A DNA stretch of 5,492 nt from an uncultured Collinsella sp. (GTDB lineage Bacteria > Actinomycetota > Coriobacteriia > Coriobacteriales > Coriobacteriaceae), in contig USCN01000099.1 in NCBI GenBank assembly GCA_900553165.1, positions 1 through 5,492 of the forward strand, read 5' to 3'. This document shows, one piece after another, positions 1-5,325 of the stretch. Within the stretch, counting starts at the first letter, position 1, and the number at the start of each line of letters is the position of its first letter. The translations under genes were made by a program, and so were the position numbers. Below the pieces are notes generated by a model. It saw nothing but the letters and a program-made list of their open reading frames with translations, searched no databases and had not been told where the DNA came from.

Positions 1-153
1 CTCGAGTTCGAGCGCGCCTACGACACGGAGGCGCCCGACCGCAAGGAGGGGCGCTGGCGCCTGGCGAAGTGGGCCGCGGCGTGGCTCACGGGGAACCTGC
101 TGTACTGCGAGGACGAGTGCGGCGAGTGCCGCGACTACGAGGAGGTTGAGTGA
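1..153 (+). CDS. C-terminal part of an unrecognised phage protein (5' truncated)
   Basis: Frame 1 is open from the first base to a TGA at 151-153, giving 50 residues of a protein whose start lies outside the window. The piece is rich in charged and tryptophan residues (RWRLAKWAAAWLTGNLLY) and ends with a Cys cluster, CEDECGECRDYEE, which could bind a metal. The codons have the strong GC third-position bias of the downstream genes, and the stop overlaps the next start by one base (TGATG), as expected for the end of a gene in a coupled operon. I do not recognise the family and assign no function. Confidence 0.7.
   Translation, partial: LEFERAYDTEAPDRKEGRWRLAKWAAAWLTGNLLYCEDECGECRDYEEVE
141..145 (+). 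promoter_or_regulatory. Ribosome binding site deciding the start at 153
   Basis: GGAGG lies 7 bases before the ATG at 153 and only 4 bases before a possible GTG at 150. The spacing favours the ATG, which also gives the TGATG stop-start overlap with the upstream gene. Confidence 0.6.
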
Positions 154-554
154 TGAGCGTCGAATTGCCCAAGGATGCCGAGGGCCGCGAGATTCCGCTT
201 GATACCGTGGCGCTGTTCAACCGTGACGGGAACGTATATAGCATCGTGCGCTGGACATTCACCACGGACTTTGATTTGAGTGACGGATGGTCGAACAAAT
301 GGCGTGCGATTACCGACCGTGGATTTGCGCTCGACCCAGCACTCGTGTACCTCACCACGCCCGAGCCCGACACATGGGAGAAATTGGAGGATGACTTGGA
401 CAGGTGCATCGAGGCGGACGGCCTTTGTTCGTACCACAACCCGTCCGGAGTGTGTTTCAAATGCATCTTGGACGGCGACGGCCCATGTCATGGTGACTCG
501 TATGCGCTAAAGGACATCAAGGATCGCATCCGCAAGCTGAGGGGTGAGGACTGA
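153..554 (+). CDS. Small Cys-rich phage protein of unknown function
   Basis: This is a 133-residue soluble protein with no signal peptide or membrane segment. The N-terminal half starts MSVELPKDAEGREIPLDT and looks like a small beta-rich domain with several Trp and Phe residues (W34, W46, W50). After a Pro-containing linker (TTPEPDTWEKLEDDL, about 68-82) comes a Cys/His region with C85, C92, C101-x2-C104, C112 and H113, a plausible zinc site, then a basic helix ending DIKDRIRKLRGED. I recall this layout as common in small hypothetical proteins of coriobacterial prophages, but I know of no function. Its codons are less GC-biased than those of the packaging genes (ttg, att and ttt are frequent). 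Start chosen by Shine-Dalgarno spacing. The stop overlaps the next ATG by one base. Confidence 0.8.
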   Translation: MSVELPKDAEGREIPLDTVALFNRDGNVYSIVRWTFTTDFDLSDGWSNKWRAITDRGFALDPALVYLTTPEPDTWEKLEDDLDRCIEADGLCSYHNPSGVCFKCILDGDGPCHGDSYALKDIKDRIRKLRGED

Positions 555-748
555 TGTGCGACTACTGCAGAGGCTACGACGGCCTCGATGCCGCCGAGGG
601 CGGTCCGGACGAGATTCTCATCCGCTGGATGCTCAACGGATACCCGGTGATCATAGTCGACCACCCTCATGACAACTATGGAAGCTGGAGCATCCCGATC
701 AGTTTCTGCCCGTTCTGCGGCCGCAAGCTGGAGAAGATGGACGAATGA
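554..748 (+). CDS. Mini zinc-ribbon protein
   Basis: This 64-residue protein has a CxxC pair at each end: C2/C5 (MCDYC) and C52/C55 (SFCPFCGRKLEK). It therefore looks like a single treble-clef or zinc-ribbon fold with an insert of about 46 residues between the two knuckles. The insert contains a hydrophobic strand (GYPVIIVDHP, 29-38) and probably forms a beta-sheet. Function is unknown; small zinc ribbons in phages may bind nucleic acid or a host protein, which is inference only. The ATG at 554 overlaps the upstream TGA (TGATG). A purine-rich stretch, GAGGGGTGAGGA (539-550), supplies the ribosome binding site. Coupled to the upstream gene. Confidence 0.82.
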   Translation: MCDYCRGYDGLDAAEGGPDEILIRWMLNGYPVIIVDHPHDNYGSWSIPISFCPFCGRKLEKMDE

Positions 749-772
749 GTACCAATTTGAGGATGATGACAA

Positions 773-1099
773 GTGAATAAGCGAGCGATGATTTCGCAGC
801 CTATGGCTGGTAAGACAGACGAGGAAATCGCGGAGACGAGGGACAAGGCGCACGCCAAGCTGCGCGAGATGGGCTACGAGTTCGTAAACACCCTGTTCAC
901 CGACGAGTGGTACAGCGACGAGGCCATGGAGGAGCGCGGCGTGGTGCAGGTCCCGCTGTGCTACCTCGCCAAGTCGCTCGAGAACATGAGCCTGTGCCAT
1001 GCGGCCTACTTCTGCAAAGGCTGGCAGAACGCACGCGGATGCCGCATCGAACATGATGCCGCCGTCGCGTACGGGCTTGAGGTGCTGTATGAGGATTAG
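773..1099 (+). CDS. DUF4406-type protein, nucleoside 2-deoxyribosyltransferase-like
   Basis: This 108-residue protein shows the family signature near the N terminus, MISQPMAGKTDEEI (6-19), and near the C terminus, GWQNARGCRIEHDAAVAYG (83-101). In nucleoside 2-deoxyribosyltransferases the first motif is a phosphate/base-binding loop, and E93 sits where the nucleophilic glutamate is expected. Real enzymes cleave or exchange the N-glycosidic bond of deoxynucleosides; activity of DUF4406 proteins is unproven to my knowledge, so a nucleotide-salvage or base-modification role is inference. The residue before AAYF is H76, where I would expect Asp (DAVYF or DVVYF) in relatives. The start is GTG at 773 with GAGGA (759-763) 9 bases upstream; an internal ATG at 788 would cut off the first five residues. 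The end overlaps the next gene by 11 bases. Confidence 0.85.
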   Translation: MNKRAMISQPMAGKTDEEIAETRDKAHAKLREMGYEFVNTLFTDEWYSDEAMEERGVVQVPLCYLAKSLENMSLCHAAYFCKGWQNARGCRIEHDAAVAYGLEVLYED

Positions 1100-1289
1100 C
1101 AATGAGCAGCGCCGCGAGGTAGCTGAGAACCTGCGATACCTGACCATCGGCCACTCCATCCAGTACAAGGAGCAGTTCTTCGACGAGCTTGCCGAGGTGG
1201 TGGTCGGCTTCGAGGACTACCACGACTTCGATGTTGTCCTCGATAAGCTCGCCGACCTCATCGACCCGGAAGGGGGAGACGATGATTAG
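1089..1289 (+). CDS. Small acidic protein of unknown function, paralogous to the next gene's N terminus
   Basis: This 66-residue protein begins MRISNEQRREVAENLRYL and ends KLADLIDPEGGDDD. The frame stays open upstream to 999, but the ATG at 1089 has a good Shine-Dalgarno (GAGGTG, 1079-1084), and residues upstream of it look like read-through of the DUF4406 gene in another frame. It has an N-terminal basic helix, an acidic middle (FFDELAEVVVGFEDYHDFD) and a final helix. The opening RREVAENLR and closing LADLID match the corresponding parts of the next protein, so the two probably share one fold. No Cys residues, no membrane segment, no known function. It overlaps both neighbours (11 bases upstream, 8 downstream). 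Confidence 0.78.
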   Translation: MRISNEQRREVAENLRYLTIGHSIQYKEQFFDELAEVVVGFEDYHDFDVVLDKLADLIDPEGGDDD

Positions 1290-1659
1290 CGACAAGAAGC
1301 GCAGGCGAGCGGTAACCGAGTTGCGTGAAGCATCGACCGGGGCATACTGCCACGTTGATTCACTCGACGTGATTGCAAACTCTGTCGGTGTCGAGGTGGC
1401 CGGCAAGTTCAGCCACGAGGTTGAGAACGAGACGTACGCGGCCCTCGCAGATCTAATCGACCGTCCGATGTGCCACGACCTTGTCGAGCACAAGCAGGAT
1501 CCGTTCATCCCTGGCAAGCGGATGGCCGACGGCTACTTCCACTGCTCAAGCTGCGATTGGAGCGGGCAGCTCTGGGAGTACATCGGCTTCGGAGACATGC
1601 TGGCCTTTGAGCCTGTTCACTGCCCGAAGTGCGGGGAGAAGATCGAGCGTCGTCGGTGA
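1282..1659 (+). CDS. Small phage protein with C-terminal zinc ribbon
   Basis: This is a 125-residue protein with two parts. Residues 1-60 (RRRAVTELREAS ... YAALADLID) form a small, probably helical domain resembling the whole of the preceding 66-residue protein. Residues 85-122 form a zinc ribbon with knuckles C88-x2-C91 (FHCSSCDWSG) and C114-x2-C117 (HCPKCGEKIER). The two are joined by a linker carrying C64 and H65. The frame is open from 1189, but the ATG at 1282 has AGGGGG (1271-1276) 5 bases upstream and an 8-base overlap with the previous gene, consistent with coupling. It may be an adaptor that binds nucleic acid or a host protein; that is inference. It is the last gene of the coupled series; 60 bases separate its stop from the next chosen start. 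Confidence 0.82.
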   Translation: MISDKKRRRAVTELREASTGAYCHVDSLDVIANSVGVEVAGKFSHEVENETYAALADLIDRPMCHDLVEHKQDPFIPGKRMADGYFHCSSCDWSGQLWEYIGFGDMLAFEPVHCPKCGEKIERRR

Positions 1660-1706
1660 GTTGGTCCCCGGCGCCTGATAAGGTTCTGCCGTGGCGGGCG
1701 AGCTTT

Positions 1707-1712
1707 AGGGGG
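1707..1712 (+). promoter_or_regulatory. Ribosome binding site deciding the start at 1720
   Basis: AGGGGG lies 7 bases before the ATG at 1720 but only 1 base before the in-frame ATG at 1714, so 1720 is the likelier start of the HTH/zinc gene. Confidence 0.5.
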
Positions 1713-1719
1713 TATGCGA

Positions 1720-2136
1720 ATGGCGTGCAGGACGCCGGCGGGAGATGGGCCAAAAGGCCCATCTACAAAGTCAACACATCCGTTGAGGGACGAGTGGGCG
1801 CTCCGTAAGGGGCGCCCCTCTTACGTTCTTTGGACGGACGAGATGATAAGGAGGATGCAGGCGCACCCGGAGCGGACGGCGGCGGAGATCGCGGCGGACC
1901 TCAGGGTGACGCCGAGCGCCGTGAGGCACGCTCGGCAGCGGTACGGGCGCTTCTCGACCGGAACGGACGGTCTGTGCATCGCGTGCGACGCGCGGCCCGT
2001 GTTCGACACTTCGGCGCAGGCGAAGAAGTGGAGACTGTGCAAGGGGTGCTATCTGGCGGAGCGGAAGAGGCGGCTCGAGGAGGAGGCTGAGAGCAACCGC
2101 ATACGTCAGGCCGCGCACAGGAAGAAGGTCGAATAG
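1720..2136 (+). CDS. HTH (Myb/GcrA-like) DNA-binding protein with zinc knuckles
   Basis: This 138-residue protein has three visible parts. Residues 38-76 (WTDEMIRRMQAHPERTAAEI ... SAVRHARQRYG) form a helix-turn-helix of the Myb/GcrA style: a leading Trp, an AAEIAADL helix, then a recognition helix after TPSAV. Residues 86-110 carry two CxxC knuckles (CIAC and CKGC), a likely zinc site. Residues 111-138 are a strongly basic charged helix (AERKRRLEEEAESNRIRQ). It should bind DNA and could regulate phage late genes, help packaging, or be a relic of a homing endonuclease, but the His/Asn residues of HNH enzymes are not visible. The first 35 or so residues have atypical, less GC-biased codons and span two hairpins, so the true start could be downstream; however no good in-frame site is seen there (the ATG at 1855 abuts its AGGAGG). 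An intrinsic terminator follows directly. Confidence 0.72.
   Translation: MACRTPAGDGPKGPSTKSTHPLRDEWALRKGRPSYVLWTDEMIRRMQAHPERTAAEIAADLRVTPSAVRHARQRYGRFSTGTDGLCIACDARPVFDTSAQAKKWRLCKGCYLAERKRRLEEEAESNRIRQAAHRKKVE
1743..1764. repeat. Perfect 9-bp hairpin with AAAA loop
   Basis: Arms AGATGGGCC (1743-1751) and GGCCCATCT (1756-1764) are perfectly complementary around AAAA. The hairpin is terminator-like in size but has no following T-run (ACAAAGTCAA comes next). It lies in codons 8-15 of the HTH/zinc gene as called. Confidence 0.65.
1796..1825. repeat. Two overlapping, mutually exclusive hairpins
   Basis: Fold A pairs 1796-1804 with 1809-1817 (GGGCGCTCC / GGGGCGCCC, one G-T pair) around a GTAA loop. 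Fold B pairs 1804-1812 with 1817-1825 (CGTAAGGGG / CCTCTTACG, one G-T pair) around CGCC. The folds share bases 1804-1817, so an RNA can adopt only one at a time. A weak pyrimidine run (TTCTTT, 1826-1831) follows. Whether this is regulatory or a chance product of GC-rich coding sequence cannot be settled here. Confidence 0.45.
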
Positions 2137-2139
2137 CCG

Positions 2140-2170
2140 AAAGGCCCCGGGAAACCGGGGCCTTTTCTTT
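2140..2170 (+). terminator. Strong intrinsic terminator closing the upstream gene unit
   Basis: Arms AAGGCCCCGG (2141-2150) and CCGGGGCCTT (2155-2164) are perfectly complementary around a GAAA tetraloop, and A2140 can also pair with T2165. The T-rich tract TTTTCTTT (2163-2170) follows. It starts 3 bases after the stop of the HTH/zinc gene and separates early genes from packaging genes. Confidence 0.93.
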
Positions 2171-2171
2171 A

Positions 2172-2243
2172 AACGTTACCCACTTTTTACGCTCGTGGGC
2201 AAACGCACGCGCTTGTCCACGTGCGTAAAAAGGTGGGAACGTT
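2172..2243. repeat. 72-nt imperfect palindrome upstream of the small terminase
   Basis: The segment starts and ends with AACGTT and folds on itself almost completely. Pairing blocks are 2172-2177/2238-2243, 2179-2183/2233-2237, 2184-2192/2223-2231, 2194-2202/2213-2221 and 2204-2205/2210-2211: 31 pairs including one G-T, two single-base bulges (A2178, G2232), two mismatches (T2193/T2222, A2203/C2212) and a CACG loop. It carries no gene. Its place directly before the small terminase makes a terminase recognition (cos or pac) site, an RNA switch or a small MITE-like element possible; the sequence alone does not decide. No convincing -35/-10 promoter was found in or next to it. Confidence 0.85.
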
Positions 2244-2280
2244 CGCGTTTCCATAGGGCTATCTAACAGCGGAAACGTGA
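2243..2280. repeat. Inverted repeat just before the small-terminase start
   Basis: Positions 2243-2252 (TCGCGTTTCC) pair with 2271-2280 (GGAAACGTGA) through 10 pairs, one of them G-T, around an 18-nt loop. The loop contains ATAG and CTAT (2253-2262). The right arm includes GGAAA, the only plausible ribosome-binding sequence for the GTG at 2285, so this stem could hide it. It shares one base with the 72-nt palindrome. Confidence 0.6.
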
Positions 2281-2284
2281 TTTT

Positions 2285-2680
2285 GTGGCGGGAAAAGGGC
2301 GTGAAAAACTGACCAAGGAGGGCATCGAGGATGCCCTCCGCCTGTGCCGCGTCGGCATGACCGACAAGGACATCGCCGCATATCTCGGGGTGGCCCCCGA
2401 GACATACAGCCGCTGGATCAACCACCCCAGAACTGACAATCAACGTCAACTGTGTCAAGCCATGAAAAAGGGCGAGGTCGAGCGCAAGGCGGCGCTCGTG
2501 GGCCGCATCATGGACGCGAGCGGCGACAGCTGGCAGGCGGCGGCGTGGCTTTTGGAGCGCAAGTACCCGCAGGAGTACGCCAAGGCGCAGCGCATCATGG
2601 ATACCACCGACACGGCGGTGCTCAAGGCCGCCAAGGAGCTGGTGCTGTCCGTGCCGTCCTCAATCGGCGGGGACGAGTAG
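2285..2680 (+). CDS. terS: Phage terminase small subunit
   Basis: This 131-residue protein should recognise the phage packaging site and load the large terminase. Residues 13-46 form a helix-turn-helix (LCRVGMTDKDIAAYLGVAPE then TYSRWI), the usual DNA-binding part of small terminases. It is followed by a helical region with the motif SWQAAAWLLERKYPQEYAK (82-100), which I recognise from terminase small subunits and related phage HTH proteins. The C-terminal 30 residues would contact the large subunit or portal (family knowledge). The start is GTG at 2285 with only a weak ribosome site (GGAAA, 2271-2275, inside an inverted repeat), so expression may be limited. No better in-frame start is seen. 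It is followed 3 bases later by the large terminase, which supports the assignment strongly. A generic HTH regulator is the alternative. Confidence 0.85.
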   Translation: MAGKGREKLTKEGIEDALRLCRVGMTDKDIAAYLGVAPETYSRWINHPRTDNQRQLCQAMKKGEVERKAALVGRIMDASGDSWQAAAWLLERKYPQEYAKAQRIMDTTDTAVLKAAKELVLSVPSSIGGDE

Positions 2681-2683
2681 CCG

Positions 2684-3880
2684 ATGCCGCTCACGAGGAT
2701 GCAGCGCGAGTACCTCGCCAACTGCACGCACCGCTACAACGTGAAGTGCGGGGCGACGGGCTCGGGCAAGAGCTACGTCGACATAGCCGTGACCATACCG
2801 CAGAGGCTTCTCGCCATGAGGGGCGAGGGGCTGGCGGTGATGATCGGGAACACCCGCTCGACGCTCGAGCGCAACATCCTCGAGCCGATGCGCTCACTCT
2901 ACAGCGAAGACGTCGTCAGCCAGATCGGGCGGGACAACACGGCCCAGATATTCGGCCGCAAGGTCTACTGCCTCGGGGCGGATAAGAAGACGAGCGTATC
3001 CAAGATTCAGGGCGCCACGTTCGAGTGGGTCTACGGCGACGAGGTCGCCACGTGGAGCGAAGACGTGTTCCAGATGCTCAAGAGCCGCCTGCGCTGCGAG
3101 CACAGCCGCTTCGACGGCACCTGCAACCCCGACAGCCCCAACCACTGGTTCAAGCGGTTCCTCGACGGCGACAGCGACATCTACAGGCAGGACTACACGA
3201 TCTGGGACGGCGCGCTGGCACCGGATGTCATCGAGGCCCTCATCAAGGACTACGGCAGCGGCGTGTACTACGACCGCTACATCTTGGGCAAGTGGACGCT
3301 GGCCGAGGGCCTGGTCTACCCCGGGTGGGAGGGCGCACTCGAGAGCCGGTATACGGGCGGCGCCGTCAAGTACGCGGTGTCTTGCGACTACGGCACGCAG
3401 AACGCCTTCGCGGCGCTGCTGTGGGCGTTTGACGGCAAGGTGTGGCACGTGGTGGACGAGTACCGCTACTCGGGCCGCGACACGGGGCACCAGAAGACGG
3501 ACGCCGACTACGTGGCCGACATGGCCGATTTCGTGCGCGGGCTGAGCAGGCCGCCCAAGTTCATCATCGACCCGAGCGCCACGAGCTTCATCGCCGCGAT
3601 GCGGCAGGCCGGGTTCAAGACCAAGAATGCCCGCAACGACGTGGCGGACGGCATACGCGAGACGGACGTGTGCCTGGGCAACGGCACGGTGCGCATCTCC
3701 GACACCTGCACGGGGCTGATAGGCGAGCTCGGCGGCTACTGCTGGGACGCCAAGGCCGACGGCGACAAGCCCGTCAAGGTCGAGGACCACAGCTGCGACG
3801 CACTCCGTTACGGGGTGGCGACCATGCGCATGTACAAGCCTGCGAAACGGCAGGTAAACCCATTCTTTGAACGGAGGTAG
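2684..3880 (+). CDS. terL: Phage terminase large subunit (packaging ATPase/nuclease)
   Basis: This 398-residue protein is the motor that pumps phage DNA into the procapsid through the portal and cuts the concatemer. The N-terminal ATPase shows Walker A GATGSGKS (23-30), Walker B with the catalytic pair D119-E120 (WVYGDEVATW), and a coupling-type motif, CNPDSPNHWFK (147-157). The domain ends near YILGKWT (199-205). The C-terminal RNase H-like nuclease shows D235 (SCDYGTQNAF), D296 (FIIDPSAT) and D372 (EDHSCDALRYG), the expected acidic triad. It resembles the compact PBSX/SPP1-type large terminases, which are about 400 residues. ATG start, 3 bases after the small subunit's stop; a GGGGA (2669-2673) 10 bases upstream is a weak ribosome site. 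It looks intact and functional. Confidence 0.96.
   Translation: MPLTRMQREYLANCTHRYNVKCGATGSGKSYVDIAVTIPQRLLAMRGEGLAVMIGNTRSTLERNILEPMRSLYSEDVVSQIGRDNTAQIFGRKVYCLGADKKTSVSKIQGATFEWVYGDEVATWSEDVFQMLKSRLRCEHSRFDGTCNPDSPNHWFKRFLDGDSDIYRQDYTIWDGALAPDVIEALIKDYGSGVYYDRYILGKWTLAEGLVYPGWEGALESRYTGGAVKYAVSCDYGTQNAFAALLWAFDGKVWHVVDEYRYSGRDTGHQKTDADYVADMADFVRGLSRPPKFIIDPSATSFIAAMRQAGFKTKNARNDVADGIRETDVCLGNGTVRISDTCTGLIGELGGYCWDAKADGDKPVKVEDHSCDALRYGVATMRMYKPAKRQVNPFFERR
3873..3877 (+). promoter_or_regulatory. Ribosome binding site supporting a TTG start for the portal gene
   Basis: GGAGG, overlapping the end of the large-terminase gene, lies 8 bases before TTG at 3886. No ATG or GTG in frame has comparable support nearby. 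Confidence 0.7.
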
Positions 3881-3885
3881 CGGCT

Positions 3886-5325
3886 TTGTCTAAGGGTCCT
3901 TTGGTGACAGATGGCGACCTCAAGGCGGCGGCGTCGGCGACGGCGTTCGCGGCCGATGCCATCGAGCGGCACATGTCGAGCGAGATGTACCGCAACGCCG
4001 TCACCGCGAACGAGTACTACCGACAGCACAACGTCACGATCAACCGTTTCGTGCAGAAGATCTACTCGTGCTCCGGTGCCGAGGCCGAGGACTTCACGGC
4101 CTCGAAGCTGAGGCTGGCGAGTAACCTGTTCAAGCGCCTGAACGTCCAGCGCTGCACGTACTCGCTCGGTAAGGGCGTGAGCTTCGTGGACGTCTCGGCG
4201 GGCGGCAAGGACACGACCAAGGAGGGGCTTGGCGACCGCTTCGACGACGACGTCATGGAGATGGGGCTCAAGGCGCTCATCCACGGTGTGTCGTTCCCGT
4301 TCTGGAACCTCGACCACATCGACGTGTTCACCGCCGACGAGTTCTGTCCGGTGTGGGACGAGTACTCGGGGGCGCTATACGCCGGCGTGAGGTTCTGGCG
4401 GCTCGACTCCGACCACCCGTGGCACGCGACCCTCTACGAGCAGGACGGCTACACGGAGATGGTGTCGGGCGGCAGCGGCTTCGACTTCGAGGTGGCCGAG
4501 GCCAAGCGTGCATACAAGGTCACGTATCGGGAGATACCGGCGGACGGGATGAAGCTTGCCGTCGATGCGGAGAACTACTCCCGCCTGCCCATCGTGGCGG
4601 TCTGGGGCAGCGATGCGCACCAGAGCACGCTCGTCGGCATGCGCGAGAGCATCGACGCCTACGACCTCATCAAGAGCGGCCTGGTGAACGACACGCGCGA
4701 CTGCGCACAGATCTACTGGCTCATCAACGGAGCCGGCGGCATGGACGACAGGGACCTCGACCTGTGGCGGGCGAAGCTCAAGCTGACGCACGTGGCCGAG
4801 GTCGACGCCGAGCAGGGGCAGTCCGTGACGCCGTACACGCAGGAGGTGCCCGTCGAGGGCCGCAAGGAGACGCTGGCGCAGATCAAGGCCGACATCTACG
4901 AGGACTTCGGCGCGCTGGACGTCCACACCATCGCGGCGGGGGCGACCAACGACCATATCGACGCGGCATACCAGCCGATGGACGAGGAGGCTGCCGAGTT
5001 TGAGCGCCACATCCGCGAGGGTATCATGGACATCCTTGCGTTGCAGGGCATCGAGGACACGCCCGTGTTCACGCACACTCGCATCGGCAACACCAAAGAG
5101 CAGGTCGAGACCGTGTGCCTGGAGGCCGAGTATCTGGACGACGAGACGATCCTGCGAAAGCTGCCGAACATCACGCCCGACGAGAGGGCGAAGATTTTGG
5201 AGCGCAAGCAGCGGGAGCAGGAGGAGCGCATGGCAGCGCTGCCGCCCGCCCTGGCGGCGAACGCGAAGGGCGCCAAAGAGGACAACGACGACGAGGACGA
5301 CGAGGATGAGGAAGGTGATGAGTGA
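3886..5325 (+). CDS. Phage portal protein, SPP1 gp6-like
   Basis: This 479-residue protein should form the dodecameric ring at one capsid vertex, through which DNA enters and leaves and on which the terminase docks. It follows the large terminase by 5 bases, the standard order. The region VWGSDAHQSTLVGMRESIDA (about 239-258) and the following DLIKSGLVNDTRDCAQIYWL segment are typical of SPP1 gp6/PF05133 portals, covering the wing/stem transition, and LAQIKADIYEDFGALDV (about 330-346) fits the crown-side helices. The C terminus is a charged helix (ERAKILERKQREQEERM) followed by a 15-residue acidic tail (about 465-479) with almost only Asp, Glu and Asn. Length is close to SPP1 gp6 (about 500). 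TTG start with a strong ribosome site. The TGA overlaps the next ATG by one base. Confidence 0.94.
   Translation: MSKGPLVTDGDLKAAASATAFAADAIERHMSSEMYRNAVTANEYYRQHNVTINRFVQKIYSCSGAEAEDFTASKLRLASNLFKRLNVQRCTYSLGKGVSFVDVSAGGKDTTKEGLGDRFDDDVMEMGLKALIHGVSFPFWNLDHIDVFTADEFCPVWDEYSGALYAGVRFWRLDSDHPWHATLYEQDGYTEMVSGGSGFDFEVAEAKRAYKVTYREIPADGMKLAVDAENYSRLPIVAVWGSDAHQSTLVGMRESIDAYDLIKSGLVNDTRDCAQIYWLINGAGGMDDRDLDLWRAKLKLTHVAEVDAEQGQSVTPYTQEVPVEGRKETLAQIKADIYEDFGALDVHTIAAGATNDHIDAAYQPMDEEAAEFERHIREGIMDILALQGIEDTPVFTHTRIGNTKEQVETVCLEAEYLDDETILRKLPNITPDERAKILERKQREQEERMAALPPALAANAKGAKEDNDDEDDEDEEGDE

Noticed and set aside
999..1088. N-terminal extension of the 66-residue protein to an upstream ATG
   Set aside because: It would overlap the DUF4406 gene by 101 bases and lacks a ribosome site; the ATG at 1089 has GAGGTG at good spacing.
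1189..1281. N-terminal extension of the zinc-ribbon protein upstream of 1282
   Set aside because: The extension is a Ser/Thr-rich read of the preceding gene in another frame; the ATG at 1282 has a good ribosome site and normal overlap.
897..1517. Antisense open frame (206 codons) across three small genes
   Set aside because: It would overlap three + strand genes with good starts and zinc or family motifs; its Arg-rich, low-complexity end is typical of a shadow.
1661..1684. Possible promoter (TTGGTC ... TGATAA) after the zinc-ribbon gene
   Set aside because: The spacer is only about 9 bases, too short for a -35/-10 pair.
2213..2265. Possible promoter elements (TTGTCC, TATCTA) before terS
   Set aside because: No -35 and -10 pair with acceptable spacing; the bases are better explained by the inverted repeats.
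2894..3790. Long antisense open frame (298 codons) opposite the large terminase
   Set aside because: Same shadow effect; the + strand frame has intact Walker and nuclease motifs.
5278..5322. GAC/GAG-rich tract as a DNA repeat
   Set aside because: It is coding sequence for the acidic tail of the portal and shows no regular repeat unit.
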